NCBI RefSeq assembly: GCF_005155025.1
Contig: NZ_CP039731.1
Location: 1,736,001-1,800,000, forward strand
Direction of reading: 5' to 3'
DNA: 64,000 nucleotides
Source: Aquitalea aquatilis
GTDB taxonomy: Bacteria; Pseudomonadota; Gammaproteobacteria; Burkholderiales; Chromobacteriaceae
Part shown: positions 1 through 10,080 of the stretch, in pieces
How positions within the stretch are numbered: the stretch's first letter is position 1
How the letters are laid out: each line of letters begins with the position of its first letter
Program-made: the position numbers and the translations under genes
Notes under the pieces: model-generated
Database searches by the model: none
Told to the model about the DNA's origin: nothing
The model's input: only the letters and a program-made list of their open reading frames with translations

Positions 1-1
1 T

Positions 2-667
<666 letters not shown>

Positions 668-740
668 GCGCAGCCCCGGCTATCAGGTCAGAGCGGTTTG
701 CCGTAGCCACGGCAACCATGGATGGATTGAAAGGTAAATA

Positions 741-2297
741 ATGAGTGAGTTTGCAGGGCAACTGGCCTTGGCGCGGTATTTTGATCCGGCCAGTGGCGCA
801 GCGACTGAAACGGAAGTTCTCGTACTGGAGCAGGCTGATCGACAATGCCTTGTCATGCGACTGCCATTGCCGCTGGTCGACTTGCTGGCCAGTCTGTCCT
901 CGGGCAATGCGCCTGCGGTGGCGGAAATATTTCATCTGGATTCATCGCAGCTGCATGGCTTGCATGCCGCTACGCCGAGTGAGCTGGAGCAAGTGCATCG
1001 CTGGGCAGCGCGCTACTGGGTGGCGCGGCATGGCGCCAGCAAGTTCGACCAGACTCCGCCTTTTGTCCCTGGACAAACTACCGTTCCCCCATCCGGCAAG
1101 GTGATTGGCACGCCCGAGCTGCTGGCCATGACCGATGCCGTGATGGATGGCTGGCTGACCACCGGCCGCTTCAATACCCGCTTTGAGCAGGCGCTGGGGC
1201 AGTTTGTCGGTGTGCCGCATGTGCTCACCACCTCGTCTGGCTCTTCGGCCAATCTGCTGGCCTTCATGGCCCTGACCTCGCCACGGCTGGGTGAGCGCGC
1301 CATCCGTCCGGGTGACGAGGTCATTACCGTGGCCGCTGGTTTTCCCACCACGGTCAATCCGGCCATCCAGTTTGGTGCCATCCCGGTTTTCGTCGATATC
1401 CAGCTGCCTACCTACAATATCGATGTCAGCCGCATCGAGGCCGCCATTTCGCCCAAAACCCGCGCCATCATGCTGGCCCATACCCTGGGTAACCCGTTTG
1501 ATGTCGCGGCGGTGAAGGCGCTGGCTGACAAGCATGGCCTGTGGCTGGTGGAAGACTGCTGCGATGCCCTGGGTGCGCGCTTTAACGGCCAGCATGTCGG
1601 TACTTTTGGCGACCTGGCCACCGTCAGCTTTTATCCGGCCCACCACATCACCATGGGCGAGGGCGGTGCGGTGTTTGGCCGCTCTGCCGAGCTGATGGCC
1701 ATTGTCGAATCCTTCCGCGACTGGGGCCGTGACTGTTACTGCAAAACCGGCTGTGACAATACCTGTGGCAAGCGGTTTGGCTGGCAGTTTGGTGAGCTTC
1801 CCTTCGGCTACGACCACAAATACGTGTACACCCATGTCGGTTACAACCTGAAAATCACCGATATGCAGGCGGCCTGTGCCCTGGCCCAAATGGACCGTCT
1901 GCCCGGTTTCATTACTACACGCCAACAGCATTTCGACTACCTGAGCCAGGCGCTGCAACCACTGGCCGATCGCCTGCTCCTGCCACAAGCCACGCCAGGC
2001 AGTGAGCCTTCCTGGTTCGGCTTCCCGCTGACCTTGCGTCCCGAAGCGGGTGTGGCGCGGGTGGACCTGCTGGCCTATCTGGATAGCCAGAAGATTGGCA
2101 GCCGCCTGCTGTTTGGTGGCAACTTGCTGCGCCAGCCCTATATGAAAGGCGTGCCGCATCGCGTCAGCGGTGGTCTGGAGCAAACCGATACCGTCATGCA
2201 CGATACCTTCTGGATCGGACTGTATCCTGGGCTGACCACGGCTGCGCTGGACTGGACGGTTCAGCAGTTGCGCAGCTATCTGGGTGTATTTGACTAG
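741..2297 (+). CDS. rfbH: CDP-4-keto-6-deoxyglucose 3-dehydrase (E1/RfbH) with N-terminal extension
   Basis: PMP-dependent [2Fe-2S] enzyme that removes the C3 hydroxyl of CDP-4-keto-6-deoxy-D-glucose, the step committing to 3,6-dideoxyhexoses. The fold-type-I aminotransferase body is present, and the usual PLP lysine is replaced by histidine in [14 protein letters not shown], the hallmark of E1. I counted the iron-sulfur motif C-X57-C-X1-C-X7-C exactly, from EDCC to [12 protein letters not shown]. The protein has 518 residues against about 437 for typical RfbH. The excess is N-terminal: the RfbH-like part begins near residue 85 and FVPGQ lies near 109. Residues 1-80 match nothing I know. An AAAGG ribosome site supports the ATG at 741. 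No RfbI/AscD-type reductase partner lies in the window. Confidence 0.93.
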   Translation: MSEFAGQLALARYFDPASGAATETEVLVLEQADRQCLVMRLPLPLVDLLASLSSGNAPAVAEIFHLDSSQLHGLHAATPSELEQVHRWAARYWVARHGASKFDQTPPFVPGQTTVPPSGKVIGTPELLAMTDAVMDGWLTTGRFNTRFEQALGQFVGVPHVLTTSSGSSANLLAFMALTSPRLGERAIRPGDEVITVAAGFPTTVNPAIQFGAIPVFVDIQLPTYNIDVSRIEAAISPKTRAIMLAHTLGNPFDVAAVKALADKHGLWLVEDCCDALGARFNGQHVGTFGDLATVSFYPAHHITMGEGGAVFGRSAELMAIVESFRDWGRDCYCKTGCDNTCGKRFGWQFGELPFGYDHKYVYTHVGYNLKITDMQAACALAQMDRLPGFITTRQQHFDYLSQALQPLADRLLLPQATPGSEPSWFGFPLTLRPEAGVARVDLLAYLDSQKIGSRLLFGGNLLRQPYMKGVPHRVSGGLEQTDTVMHDTFWIGLYPGLTTAALDWTVQQLRSYLGVFD

Positions 2298-2339
2298 GCC
2301 GGGCCAGAACTCAACCGTTTCCGTTTCGAGGAAGACTGC

Positions 2340-3305
2340 ATGACGACTCCACGTGTCACCATCGGGATGCCGATTTACCGTGAAGCCCGCTACCTGGACA
2401 TGACCCTCCAGTCGCTGCTGGCGCAAACATTCGGCGATTTTGAACTGATCATCTCGGATAATTGTTCTGATGATGGTACTTACGAAATCGCCGAACGCTA
2501 TGCCAGCATGGATAGCCGTATCCAGTTGCTGCGTACCGAGCAAACCATTGCCGCCCCCCAGAATTTCTACCGCATTTTCGAACGTGCGCGTGGCGAATAC
2601 ATGATGTTTGCGGCTGGTCATGATCTCTATCACGCCAGTTTCATTGAGCGCTGCGTGCAGCAGCTGGATGACAATCCCAATGTAGTGCTGGCCACCGCCG
2701 CCACCGCCTGGTTCAACGATAGTGGCGTAGGGTCGGTGATTGGCGGTGCTTACGATACCCGTGGCGTTGATAAGCTTTCACGCATGACGGTGGTGGTATG
2801 GGGCCTGACCTTTGCCTATCAGCTGTATGGCCTGAACCGTATGTCTGCCTTCCGCCAGGTGCAGTATCGTGATGTGCAAATGCCCATCATGGGCATCGAC
2901 CACGTCATGCTGTTCGAAATGGCCAGCCTGGGTGAGTTCGCCCACAACCCGGAAGTGCTGTTTTTCCTGCGCCAGGCGCACGACTTTGGTGACCCGGAAG
3001 CCTACAAGCGCAAGCTGATGCTGGACGGGGTGGATGGATTCCAGAGCTTCGAGAACCAGATCAATGCCTATATGGATGTCATCCGGCGTAACCTGCCGCC
3101 AGGAGTCGATCGCGACATGTTCATCAATAACGTGGTGAACTGCTGCCTGCTCAAGTATCGCAATACCCTGCAATGTTATGGACTCGACTTCACCCAGATC
3201 AGCGAACAGACTTCGCCGATCCTGGCGCAGTACCTGACGGTGCAAAAAGACATGGCCAATTTCATGAATATCCTGCTCGGCGAGTGCTACGGCCACATCG
3301 CCTGA
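2340..3305 (+). CDS. Family 2 glycosyltransferase
   Basis: GT-A fold inverting glycosyltransferase of 321 residues. The N-terminus has the family pattern VTIGMPIYREARYLD, followed by LIISDNCSDDGT for nucleotide binding. The usual DXD position reads AAGHDLY, so the metal-binding motif is atypical. The C-terminal half is specific to this protein and contains no clear membrane segment. GAGGA sits 7 bases before the ATG. It lies between rfbH and rfbF in the same direction, so it probably transfers the sugar made by this cluster or one next to it in the glycan. Donor and acceptor cannot be read from sequence. Confidence 0.85.
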   Translation: MTTPRVTIGMPIYREARYLDMTLQSLLAQTFGDFELIISDNCSDDGTYEIAERYASMDSRIQLLRTEQTIAAPQNFYRIFERARGEYMMFAAGHDLYHASFIERCVQQLDDNPNVVLATAATAWFNDSGVGSVIGGAYDTRGVDKLSRMTVVVWGLTFAYQLYGLNRMSAFRQVQYRDVQMPIMGIDHVMLFEMASLGEFAHNPEVLFFLRQAHDFGDPEAYKRKLMLDGVDGFQSFENQINAYMDVIRRNLPPGVDRDMFINNVVNCCLLKYRNTLQCYGLDFTQISEQTSPILAQYLTVQKDMANFMNILLGECYGHIA

Positions 3306-3336
3306 GGTCAACAGCAATGGCTGATGGAGAACAACA

Positions 3337-4110
3337 ATGAAAGCAGTGATTCTGGCGGGTGGTCTGGGGACGAGAATATCCGAAGAAAGCCATTTGAAGC
3401 CCAAGCCGATGATCGATATCGGAGGTAAGCCCATCTTGTGGCACATCATGAAGATCTACTCTTCACATGGCATCAATGACTTCATCATCTGCCTGGGTTA
3501 CAAGGGCTATGTGATCAAGGAGTATTTCGCCAATTACTTCCTGCACATGTCAGACGTCACCATTGATTTCTCCAACAACCAGATGGAAGTGCACGAGCGG
3601 CATGCCGAACCCTGGCGTGTGACCTTGCTGGATACCGGTGAAAACACCATGACGGGTGGCCGTCTGAAACGTGTCCGCAACTATCTGGCTGCGGGTGAGA
3701 GCTTTTGCTTCACCTACGGCGACGGCGTAGCCGATATCGATATTACCGCCGAGGTGGCCTTTCACCGTGAGCATGGCAAGCTGGCCACCGTGGCTGCCGT
3801 GCAGCCGCCAGGGCGTTATGGTGCTTTGCTGACGGATGGCGCGCAGGTGACCGGTTTCCGCGAAAAACCACCAGGTGATGGTGGCTGGATCAATGGTGGC
3901 TTTTTTGTGTTGCAGCCTGAGGCCATTGATTTTGTGGAGGCCGATGCCACCAGTTGGGAAGGCGAGCCCATGGCCGAGCTGGCCGGCCATCAGCAATTGA
4001 TGGCATTTGAGCACAATGGCTTCTGGCAGCCGATGGACACCCTGCGCGAGAAGTCGCAGCTGGATGATTTGTGGCGCTCGGGTAACGCCCCGTGGAAAGT
4101 CTGGCCATGA
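3337..4110 (+). CDS. rfbF: Glucose-1-phosphate cytidylyltransferase
   Basis: Makes CDP-glucose from CTP and glucose-1-phosphate, the entry step of the CDP-dideoxysugar route. The N-terminal nucleotidyltransferase signature is KAVILAGGLGTRISEES with KPKPMIDIGGKPILWHIMK; the metal-binding segment FTYGDGVADIDI and the substrate loop GRYGA are present. At 257 residues it has the normal family length. The gene ends in an ATGA overlap with rfbG, so translation of the two is coupled. Together with rfbG and rfbH it gives the first three enzymes of CDP-3,6-dideoxyhexose synthesis. Confidence 0.96.
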   Translation: MKAVILAGGLGTRISEESHLKPKPMIDIGGKPILWHIMKIYSSHGINDFIICLGYKGYVIKEYFANYFLHMSDVTIDFSNNQMEVHERHAEPWRVTLLDTGENTMTGGRLKRVRNYLAAGESFCFTYGDGVADIDITAEVAFHREHGKLATVAAVQPPGRYGALLTDGAQVTGFREKPPGDGGWINGGFFVLQPEAIDFVEADATSWEGEPMAELAGHQQLMAFEHNGFWQPMDTLREKSQLDDLWRSGNAPWKVWP

Positions 4111-5171
4111 ATCCGCAGTTCTGGCGCGGCCGCAAGGTGTTGCTGACCGGGCATACCGGCTTCAAGGGCAGTTGGCTGAGCCTGATGCTGGCTGGTTTTG
4201 GTGCCCGGCTGGCCGGTTATGCCCTGCCGGCAGAGCCGGTTTCCCTGTTTCGCCAGGCCGGGCTGGACGCCTTGTTCGAGCTGCATGCCGAGCAGGACAT
4301 TCGCGATCCCGCCATGCTGGCGCAGGTGATGGAGCAATTCAGCCCCGAATTGGTGATCCACCTGGCCGCCCAGCCGCTGGTGCGGCGCAGCTATGCCCAA
4401 CCAGTGGACACCTGGTCGAGCAATGTCATGGGTACGGTTCATCTGCTGGAGGCGGTACGGCATTGTCCTGCGGTGCAAGCTACGCTGGTGGTGACCTCGG
4501 ACAAATGCTATCAAAACCAGAACTGGAACTGGGGCTATCGCGAGTCGGACCCGCTAGGAGGCCATGACCCCTACAGTGCCAGCAAGGCTGCTACCGAGCT
4601 GGTGGTGCAGAGCTATCGGCAAAGTTATTTCGATGCTGCAGGCCCCTTGCTGGCCACGGCCCGTGCCGGCAATGTCATCGGCGGCGGCGACTGGAGCGAG
4701 GACCGCCTGATCCCTGATATCGTGCGCGGCATGCAGCACGCCAGCCCGGCGCGTATTCGCTTTCCTGGTGCCACCCGGCCCTGGCAGCATGTCCTTTCCT
4801 GCCTGGATGGTTACCTTACCTTGTCCGAACGCTTGCTGGCCGGCGAAAGAAATCTTGCCCAGCCATTCAACTTTGGCCCTGCCGCTGCCGATAACCTAAC
4901 AGTGCTGCATGTTTTGCAGGCCTTGCAGGCCAGCTGGCCGGCGCTGCGCTGGGAGCTGGGTGACGAATCGCCTTTGCATGAAGCCGCGCTGTTGGCCCTG
5001 GATGCCACACGAGCCAATCTGCAACTGGCCTGGCGACCGGCCTTGAGCCTGGAGCAGGGTTTGCAGTGGACTGCCGACTGGTATCGCCAGGTCGTGGATG
5101 CACCTGATCTGGCGCGAGCGCTCACTGAGCAGCAGATCGCAGATTATCTCGTCCTGTCAGCCCGCAGCTGA
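4107..5171 (+). CDS. rfbG: CDP-glucose 4,6-dehydratase
   Basis: Extended short-chain dehydrogenase that converts CDP-glucose to CDP-4-keto-6-deoxy-D-glucose using bound NAD. It has the Rossmann motif TGHTGFKG near residue 18, the family segment AQPLVRRSY, the TSDKCYQN stretch, and the catalytic YSASKAATE. I chose the ATG at 4107, which overlaps the rfbF stop as ATGA and gives 354 residues; an in-frame ATG at 4092 would add five residues inside rfbF. Family length is about 357. The product is the substrate of the RfbH protein encoded upstream. Confidence 0.95.
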   Translation: MNPQFWRGRKVLLTGHTGFKGSWLSLMLAGFGARLAGYALPAEPVSLFRQAGLDALFELHAEQDIRDPAMLAQVMEQFSPELVIHLAAQPLVRRSYAQPVDTWSSNVMGTVHLLEAVRHCPAVQATLVVTSDKCYQNQNWNWGYRESDPLGGHDPYSASKAATELVVQSYRQSYFDAAGPLLATARAGNVIGGGDWSEDRLIPDIVRGMQHASPARIRFPGATRPWQHVLSCLDGYLTLSERLLAGERNLAQPFNFGPAAADNLTVLHVLQALQASWPALRWELGDESPLHEAALLALDATRANLQLAWRPALSLEQGLQWTADWYRQVVDAPDLARALTEQQIADYLVLSARS

Positions 5172-5197
5172 GCGCTGACCGGGTAGCAAGGAATACC

Positions 5198-5755
5198 GTG
5201 AGCAGCAAATTTGAAATCCAAGCCCTGCCGCAGGCGGGCGCTTACCGGGTAAGCCGCCAGCCCATCGCGGATAGTCGGGGTTTGTTTGAGCGCCTGTATT
5301 GTGCCGAGGAGCTGCAAGCATTGATCGGCAAGCCGCTGGCCCAGATCAATCGCTCGCTCAGCACCCGTGCCGGCACCCTGCGCGGCATGCATTTCCAGTA
5401 TCAGCCCCGGGCAGAAGTCAAACTGGTGTCCTGCCTGCGCGGTGCCATTTTCGACGTGATCGTCGACATCCGTGCCGGTTCGCCAACGTATTTGCAATGG
5501 CATGGCGAGGTCCTGAGTGAACAGAATCATGTGGGTATCATTGTGCCGCAAGGGTTTGCCCATGGTTTTCAGACCTTGGTTGACGATGCCGAAACCTTGT
5601 ATTTCGTGGACGAATTTTTTGATCCGGAACATTATGCCGGCCTGAATCCGCTCGATCCTGCGCTGGCGATTGACTGGCCGTTGCCAGTCAGCGAAATGTC
5701 GGAGCGGGACCGCACTTACCCGCTGCTGCCAGACTTTCAGGCGGTGTGCTTATGA
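5198..5755 (+). CDS. RmlC/AscE-like sugar-nucleotide epimerase
   Basis: Cupin-fold epimerase of the dTDP-4-dehydrorhamnose 3,5-epimerase family, 185 residues. The catalytic histidine lies in TLRGMHFQ, the lysine region in AEVKLVSCLRGAIFDVIVD, and the catalytic tyrosine in ETLYFVDEFF. Because it sits behind rfbFGH rather than rmlABD, the likely substrate is a CDP-4-keto-3,6-dideoxyhexose and the reaction a C5 epimerization as by AscE in ascarylose synthesis; this is inference from context. The start is GTG with AAGGA upstream. The stop overlaps the next gene's ATG. Confidence 0.85.
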   Translation: MSSKFEIQALPQAGAYRVSRQPIADSRGLFERLYCAEELQALIGKPLAQINRSLSTRAGTLRGMHFQYQPRAEVKLVSCLRGAIFDVIVDIRAGSPTYLQWHGEVLSEQNHVGIIVPQGFAHGFQTLVDDAETLYFVDEFFDPEHYAGLNPLDPALAIDWPLPVSEMSERDRTYPLLPDFQAVCL

Positions 5756-6603
5756 GCAAGTCCGTGCGGCGTATTGCCATTAGCGGTGCCAGTGGTTTTA
5801 TTGGCCAGCATGTACTGGCAGCCTTACAACACAGCGATGACGAGATCGTCGCGCTGTGTCGCGATCCTTCCCGCCTGCAGCAGTGGCAGCCACGGGTGGA
5901 AGTACTGCAGCTGGATCATGCCAAGCCACCGGCCGATGCTTATGAGCAGATGGGCCGGCCGGATGTCTTGCTGCACCTGGCATGGCAGGGTTTGCCCAAT
6001 TATCAGTCCTTGCACCATTTCGAGCAGGAATTGCCACGGCAGTATGCCTTCTTGCGCCAGCTGGTGGCCGAGGGACTGCCGGCGCTGGTGGTGGCCGGAA
6101 CGTGTTTTGAGTACGGCCTGCAGTCAGGGGCCCTGTCCGTGGCACAGTGGCCACAACCTGCCACACCCTATGCGCTGGCCAAGCATGTCCTGCATCAGCA
6201 GCTGCGTTTTCTGGCGCAGCAAACCGGCTTTTCCCTGAGCTGGGCGCGGCTGTTCTACATGCATGGTAGCGGCCAGCCACCCCAGACCTTGTGGTCACAG
6301 CTGGAGGCCGCCGTGGCAAGAGGCGAGACACGTTTCAATATGTCGGGTGGGGAGCAGCTGCGTGATTATCTGCCGGTGGCCGAAGTTGCCCGGCAATTGC
6401 TGGCGCTGGTACGCGCCCCCGGCCAGCCTGCACTGTGTAATATCTGTTCCGGCCAGCCGGTATCGGTGCGGCGTCTGGTGGAAGGCTGGATTGCCGAGCA
6501 GGGCTGGAACATAGACTTGAACCTGGGTCATTACCCTTATCCGCAACATGAGCCAATGGCCTTCTGGGGTGTCCCGGCCAGGTTCGAGCCCAAGAATATA
6601 TGA
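5752..6603 (+). CDS. NAD(P)-dependent sugar-nucleotide reductase/epimerase (SDR)
   Basis: Extended SDR of 283 residues with ISGASGFIGQHV at the N-terminus and YALAKHVL carrying the catalytic Tyr-x3-Lys. The threonine/serine position reads GTCFEYG. In a CDP-dideoxyhexose pathway the last step is a stereospecific C4 ketoreduction (AscF or RfbJ/RfbS type), and this is the only gene here that could do it. Paratose/abequose synthase versus ascarylose reductase cannot be told apart by eye; the preceding epimerase favours an L-configured product. The ATG at 5752 overlaps the epimerase stop (ATGA). A GTG at 5746 is a less likely start. Confidence 0.85.
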   Translation: MSKSVRRIAISGASGFIGQHVLAALQHSDDEIVALCRDPSRLQQWQPRVEVLQLDHAKPPADAYEQMGRPDVLLHLAWQGLPNYQSLHHFEQELPRQYAFLRQLVAEGLPALVVAGTCFEYGLQSGALSVAQWPQPATPYALAKHVLHQQLRFLAQQTGFSLSWARLFYMHGSGQPPQTLWSQLEAAVARGETRFNMSGGEQLRDYLPVAEVARQLLALVRAPGQPALCNICSGQPVSVRRLVEGWIAEQGWNIDLNLGHYPYPQHEPMAFWGVPARFEPKNI

Positions 6604-6613
6604 GGAGTGTGCC

Positions 6614-7636
6614 GTGAAAGCCGTGGTCAAACCCCGCATCCATCTGGATGACAGAACCCCTCTGGAGACGGTGATTCCGTTATCCACCCCGTTTATCCTG
6701 AATGTTGATCCGGCCAGTGCCTGCAACTTCCAGTGTACTTTCTGCCCCACTGGCGATCGCGGCCTGATCAAGGATACCGGCCGTTTTCAGGGGCGGATGA
6801 AGCTGGAAGTGTTCCAGAAGATCATTGACGACCTGGCAGCCTTTCCGCAGCCCTTGAAAGTGCTACGGCTGTACAAGGATGGCGAGCCCTTCCTCAACAA
6901 GAATCTGGCGCAGATGGTCGACTACGCGCGCCGTAGCGGGCGCGCCGCCTATATCGATACCACTACCAACGGTTCTTTGCTGGAGCCGGAACGTGTGCTG
7001 CCGGTGATTGAGGCCGGCCTGGATCGCATCAATATCTCTATTGATGGCATGAACCGAGAGCAATACCTGCGCTTCACCAAGTTCGATATCGATTTCGAAC
7101 AGATGGTGGCCAATATCCGCCATTTGTATGAGAACCGGGGCGATTGTGAAGTATTCATCAAGATTCCCTCGGAACTGATCACCACGGCGCAGCGGCAGCA
7201 GTTCCTGGATATTTTTGGCGAGATCGCGGATCGCATCTATATCGAGAACTTTGCGCCATGCTGGCCGGAGTTCGATGTTGAGGCCAGAACCGGCATCCAG
7301 ATTAGCCGGGGCATCTACGACCAGGATGTGAGTGAAACCAATACCTGCCCCTATATCTTTTATTCGATGTCGGTGAATGCGGATGGTCAGGTCAGCTCCT
7401 GCTTTCTGGACTGGGGGCGCAAGCTGCTGATTGGTGATGTGCGCGAGCAATCGCTGGTCGATATATGGAATTCGCCTGCGATGAACGATTTGCGCATTCT
7501 GCATCTGGAAGGAAAGCGCAAGTCGCATCCGGTATGCGGCAAGTGCGGCCAGCTATCGCATTGCCTGCCGGATAATATCGATGCCCACGCGCCCATGCTG
7601 CTGGAGCGCATGCAGCGCTTTCTGGGGCGGAGCTAA
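6614..7636 (+). CDS. Radical SAM protein with SPASM C-terminal domain
   Basis: Binds a [4Fe-4S] cluster through C-x3-C-x2-C in CNFQCTFC near residue 39 and generates a 5'-deoxyadenosyl radical. The C-terminus has a SPASM-type cysteine set: the NTCPYIF segment, VSSCFLDWG, and a final CGKCGQLSHC, expected to hold auxiliary clusters. Length is 340 residues from the GTG at 6614, preceded at 6 bases by TGAGGAG that overlaps the upstream stop. The longer frame from 6548 would run inside the reductase gene. The substrate is unknown; SPASM enzymes modify peptides, sugars or cofactors. Its place in a glycosylation cluster suggests a sugar or a flagellin side chain, which is inference. Confidence 0.88.
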   Translation: MKAVVKPRIHLDDRTPLETVIPLSTPFILNVDPASACNFQCTFCPTGDRGLIKDTGRFQGRMKLEVFQKIIDDLAAFPQPLKVLRLYKDGEPFLNKNLAQMVDYARRSGRAAYIDTTTNGSLLEPERVLPVIEAGLDRINISIDGMNREQYLRFTKFDIDFEQMVANIRHLYENRGDCEVFIKIPSELITTAQRQQFLDIFGEIADRIYIENFAPCWPEFDVEARTGIQISRGIYDQDVSETNTCPYIFYSMSVNADGQVSSCFLDWGRKLLIGDVREQSLVDIWNSPAMNDLRILHLEGKRKSHPVCGKCGQLSHCLPDNIDAHAPMLLERMQRFLGRS

Positions 7637-7639
7637 GCA

Positions 7640-8944
7640 GTGTCCGGCGCTGTTGGCGACATGCTGACCATCGTGCATCTGACTGCCCACCTTGGGGGCG
7701 GGGTCGGCAAGGCCATGTGCAGCCTGGTTGCGGGGGGCCGGCAGGGGATCAAGCACCACTTTCTTTGCCTGGAGCGCCCGGAAAAGCAATTGTGGATAGA
7801 GCAGTTGCGCCAGCTGGGTGCCCAGGTATCGGTGTGCCCGGACCGGGCGCAACTGGAGCATATTCTCCGGCAGGCCGACATCGTGCAGCTGGAGTGGTGG
7901 AATCACCCGGCCACGCTGCACTGCCTGGCCGGTCTGGATGGCATCCCGATGCGGCTGGTGAGCTGGTGTCATGTATCTGGCTTGTTCAGCCCGGTCCTGC
8001 CGCTGGGTTTGCTGGAGGTCTGCGATCAGGTGGTGCTGACATCGGCCTGTTCGCTACAGGCAGAAGGCATCGCCAAGCTGCAGGCCCGGCGTCCACATCG
8101 GCTCCGAGTGATCTCGAGTGGCAGCGGGCTGGCCAATCAGCCGATACCGGAACGTGCTGTCAGTCAGCCCTTGCTGGCCGGTTATCTGGGTAGCCTCAAT
8201 TTCTCCAAGCTACATCCGCGCTATGTTGAGTATTTCCGTCTGGTGGCAGATAAGACGCTGGCCATCCGCATGGCGGGCGATGTGCTGAATCAGGCGCTAT
8301 TGCAAGAACAGGCCGCCAGGATGGACAGGCCGGGCTTATTGCAGTTCGAAGGGTTTACCGCCCGGCCCGGTGAATTCCTCTCCCAAATCAACGTGCTGCC
8401 TTATCTGTTGAACCCCACACATTACGGCACGGCAGAAAATGCCTTGCTTGAAGCTATGGCCATGGGAGTGCTGCCCATCGTGTTGGCCAATCCGGCAGAA
8501 CAGGCGATTGTGCAGCATGGCCACACCGGTTTTGTCATCGAGACTCCACAGGAAATGGCACAAGTCCTGCACATGCTGCAGCAAGATCCTGCACGCCGGC
8601 TGGAGATGGGCCTGGCTGCAGCCAGGCAGGTACGTGCGCAGTTTACCGATACGGCCATGGCGGAATCCTTTGCTGCGTGTTATCAGGACCTGATGTCACA
8701 AGATAAAGGCATGCACGCATTTTCCCGGGCCATAGGCAGTCAGCCCGAGCAGTGGTTTCTCAGTTGCCAGCCACAGCCTCAGCAATTTTTACAGCAGCAA
8801 TGGAGTGAGTTGCTGAACGGAGATGGGCGCTATGCCGTGCTGGAGCAAACTAAGGGAAGTGTTTTTCATTTCCATGACTGCTTTCCCGATAATGCGCAGT
8901 TGAGCGGCTGGAGTAAGGCATTGGCATGTATCAACGCGAATTGA
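7640..8944 (+). CDS. Family 4-like glycosyltransferase
   Basis: GT-B fold retaining glycosyltransferase of 434 residues. The N-terminal half opens with LTIVHLTAHLGGGVGKA, the usual acceptor-side glycine loop. The C-terminal half carries the E-x7-E donor motif in AENALLEAMAMGVLPIV. It starts with GTG 3 bases after the radical SAM stop; an ATG at 7661 is the alternative and would lose seven residues. The last 80 residues, rich in Gln, lie beyond the catalytic core. The gene overlaps the following FkbM gene by 19 bases, so the two are translated together. Confidence 0.8.
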   Translation: MSGAVGDMLTIVHLTAHLGGGVGKAMCSLVAGGRQGIKHHFLCLERPEKQLWIEQLRQLGAQVSVCPDRAQLEHILRQADIVQLEWWNHPATLHCLAGLDGIPMRLVSWCHVSGLFSPVLPLGLLEVCDQVVLTSACSLQAEGIAKLQARRPHRLRVISSGSGLANQPIPERAVSQPLLAGYLGSLNFSKLHPRYVEYFRLVADKTLAIRMAGDVLNQALLQEQAARMDRPGLLQFEGFTARPGEFLSQINVLPYLLNPTHYGTAENALLEAMAMGVLPIVLANPAEQAIVQHGHTGFVIETPQEMAQVLHMLQQDPARRLEMGLAAARQVRAQFTDTAMAESFAACYQDLMSQDKGMHAFSRAIGSQPEQWFLSCQPQPQQFLQQQWSELLNGDGRYAVLEQTKGSVFHFHDCFPDNAQLSGWSKALACINAN

Positions 8945-10080
8945 CTGACATGGATGACCTGGCCCATGCGCAGGCGCTGCTGGGCGAGATCTGTAGCCGC
9001 GTTATCCCTGCGGCACCGCGCAAGGTGGACAAGCCGCTATGGCTTTATGGCGCAGGTAATCTGGGGCGAATGGCTTATGCCTACCTGCAGTGGCTGGGCA
9101 TTCCGGTAGCCGGGGTGGTCGACCGCCAGGCCGCGCATTGGCGTGGGCAGGATGATTGGCAGGGAATCGCCCTGTATGCACCTGATGAGCTAAGCGATAC
9201 CGATCAGCAGCAAGGCCTGCTGGCCGTGACCATTTCCACCTTGCCCTTCAGTGTATTGCAGCAGCAATTACGGGCTGCCGGCTGGAACGATGTATTGCCG
9301 TTTTATGATGTGGCCGAGGCCTATCGCGACCGACACCCTCTGAGCAATGGCTGGTTTGCCGACACGCTGAGCCCGCTGGAAATACAGGGCATGCAGCAAG
9401 CACTGGCACGATGGGACGATGCCCACTCGCGAGCACATTATCTGCAGTTTCTTGCCTGGCGCTGTTTGCGTGAAGACTGGGTGGATGCCAGCCATCCTGT
9501 GCTGCCTGAACAGCGCTATTTCATCCCCGAGCTGCGCGCCTGCTGGCAGGCACGGGAATGTTGGCTGGATGTGGGAGCGCATCACGGAGAGGTCAGTCAG
9601 CGTATCCACTCGGAACGACAAGGTGCGGATGACCGCTTTATCCTGATAGAGGCCGATCCTGCCAATGCACAAGTCATCCGGCAGCAATGCCCATCCTTTG
9701 AGTTGTTGCCGCTCTGCGTTGGCGACAGCAACCGGCCGCAGCCCTTTCTGGGCGGACAAGGCTATGCCTCGCAAGTCACTGCATTGGCAACCGAGCTGGT
9801 GCAGCAAGTGACGCTCGACAGCCTGCGCTTGCCTGCCAGCATCATCAAACTGCATCTGGAAGGGCATGAACTGGCGGCTTTGCGTGGCGCGCTGCAGACC
9901 TTGTTGCAGCAAAGACCGGTGCTGATGATGACTGTCTATCATAACCGTCAGGGTATGGCCGAGCTGCCCGCATGGCTCGCGGAGCATTTGCCGGACTATC
10001 GTTTGCTGTTCCGCCTGCATGGCTGGTGCGGAACGGCTGCCGTGATTTACGCCTTACCATCGGAAAGAATGCACTCATGA
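8926..10080 (+). CDS. FkbM-family methyltransferase with N-terminal Rossmann-like domain (copy 1)
   Basis: The C-terminal half (about 205-375) is a FkbM-type SAM-dependent O-methyltransferase: CWLDVGAHHGEVSQ for SAM binding, FILIEADPAN at the acidic loop, and SIIKLHLEGHELAALRGA as the family signature. The N-terminal domain (about 35-110) has LWLYGAGNLGRMAY, a GxGxxG nucleotide-binding loop commonly found in front of such enzymes. It probably methylates a hydroxyl of the glycan made here (inference). The ATG at 8926 overlaps the upstream gene; 8950 is a possible alternative. It ends in an ATGA overlap with a second gene of the same architecture. Confidence 0.85.
   Translation: MYQRELTDMDDLAHAQALLGEICSRVIPAAPRKVDKPLWLYGAGNLGRMAYAYLQWLGIPVAGVVDRQAAHWRGQDDWQGIALYAPDELSDTDQQQGLLAVTISTLPFSVLQQQLRAAGWNDVLPFYDVAEAYRDRHPLSNGWFADTLSPLEIQGMQQALARWDDAHSRAHYLQFLAWRCLREDWVDASHPVLPEQRYFIPELRACWQARECWLDVGAHHGEVSQRIHSERQGADDRFILIEADPANAQVIRQQCPSFELLPLCVGDSNRPQPFLGGQGYASQVTALATELVQQVTLDSLRLPASIIKLHLEGHELAALRGALQTLLQQRPVLMMTVYHNRQGMAELPAWLAEHLPDYRLLFRLHGWCGTAAVIYALPSERMHS

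Noticed and set aside
942..2633. 563-codon minus-strand frame opposite rfbH
   Set aside because: Shadow of the high-GC rfbH codons; no ribosome site, no recognisable domain, and rfbH on the other strand has all catalytic motifs.
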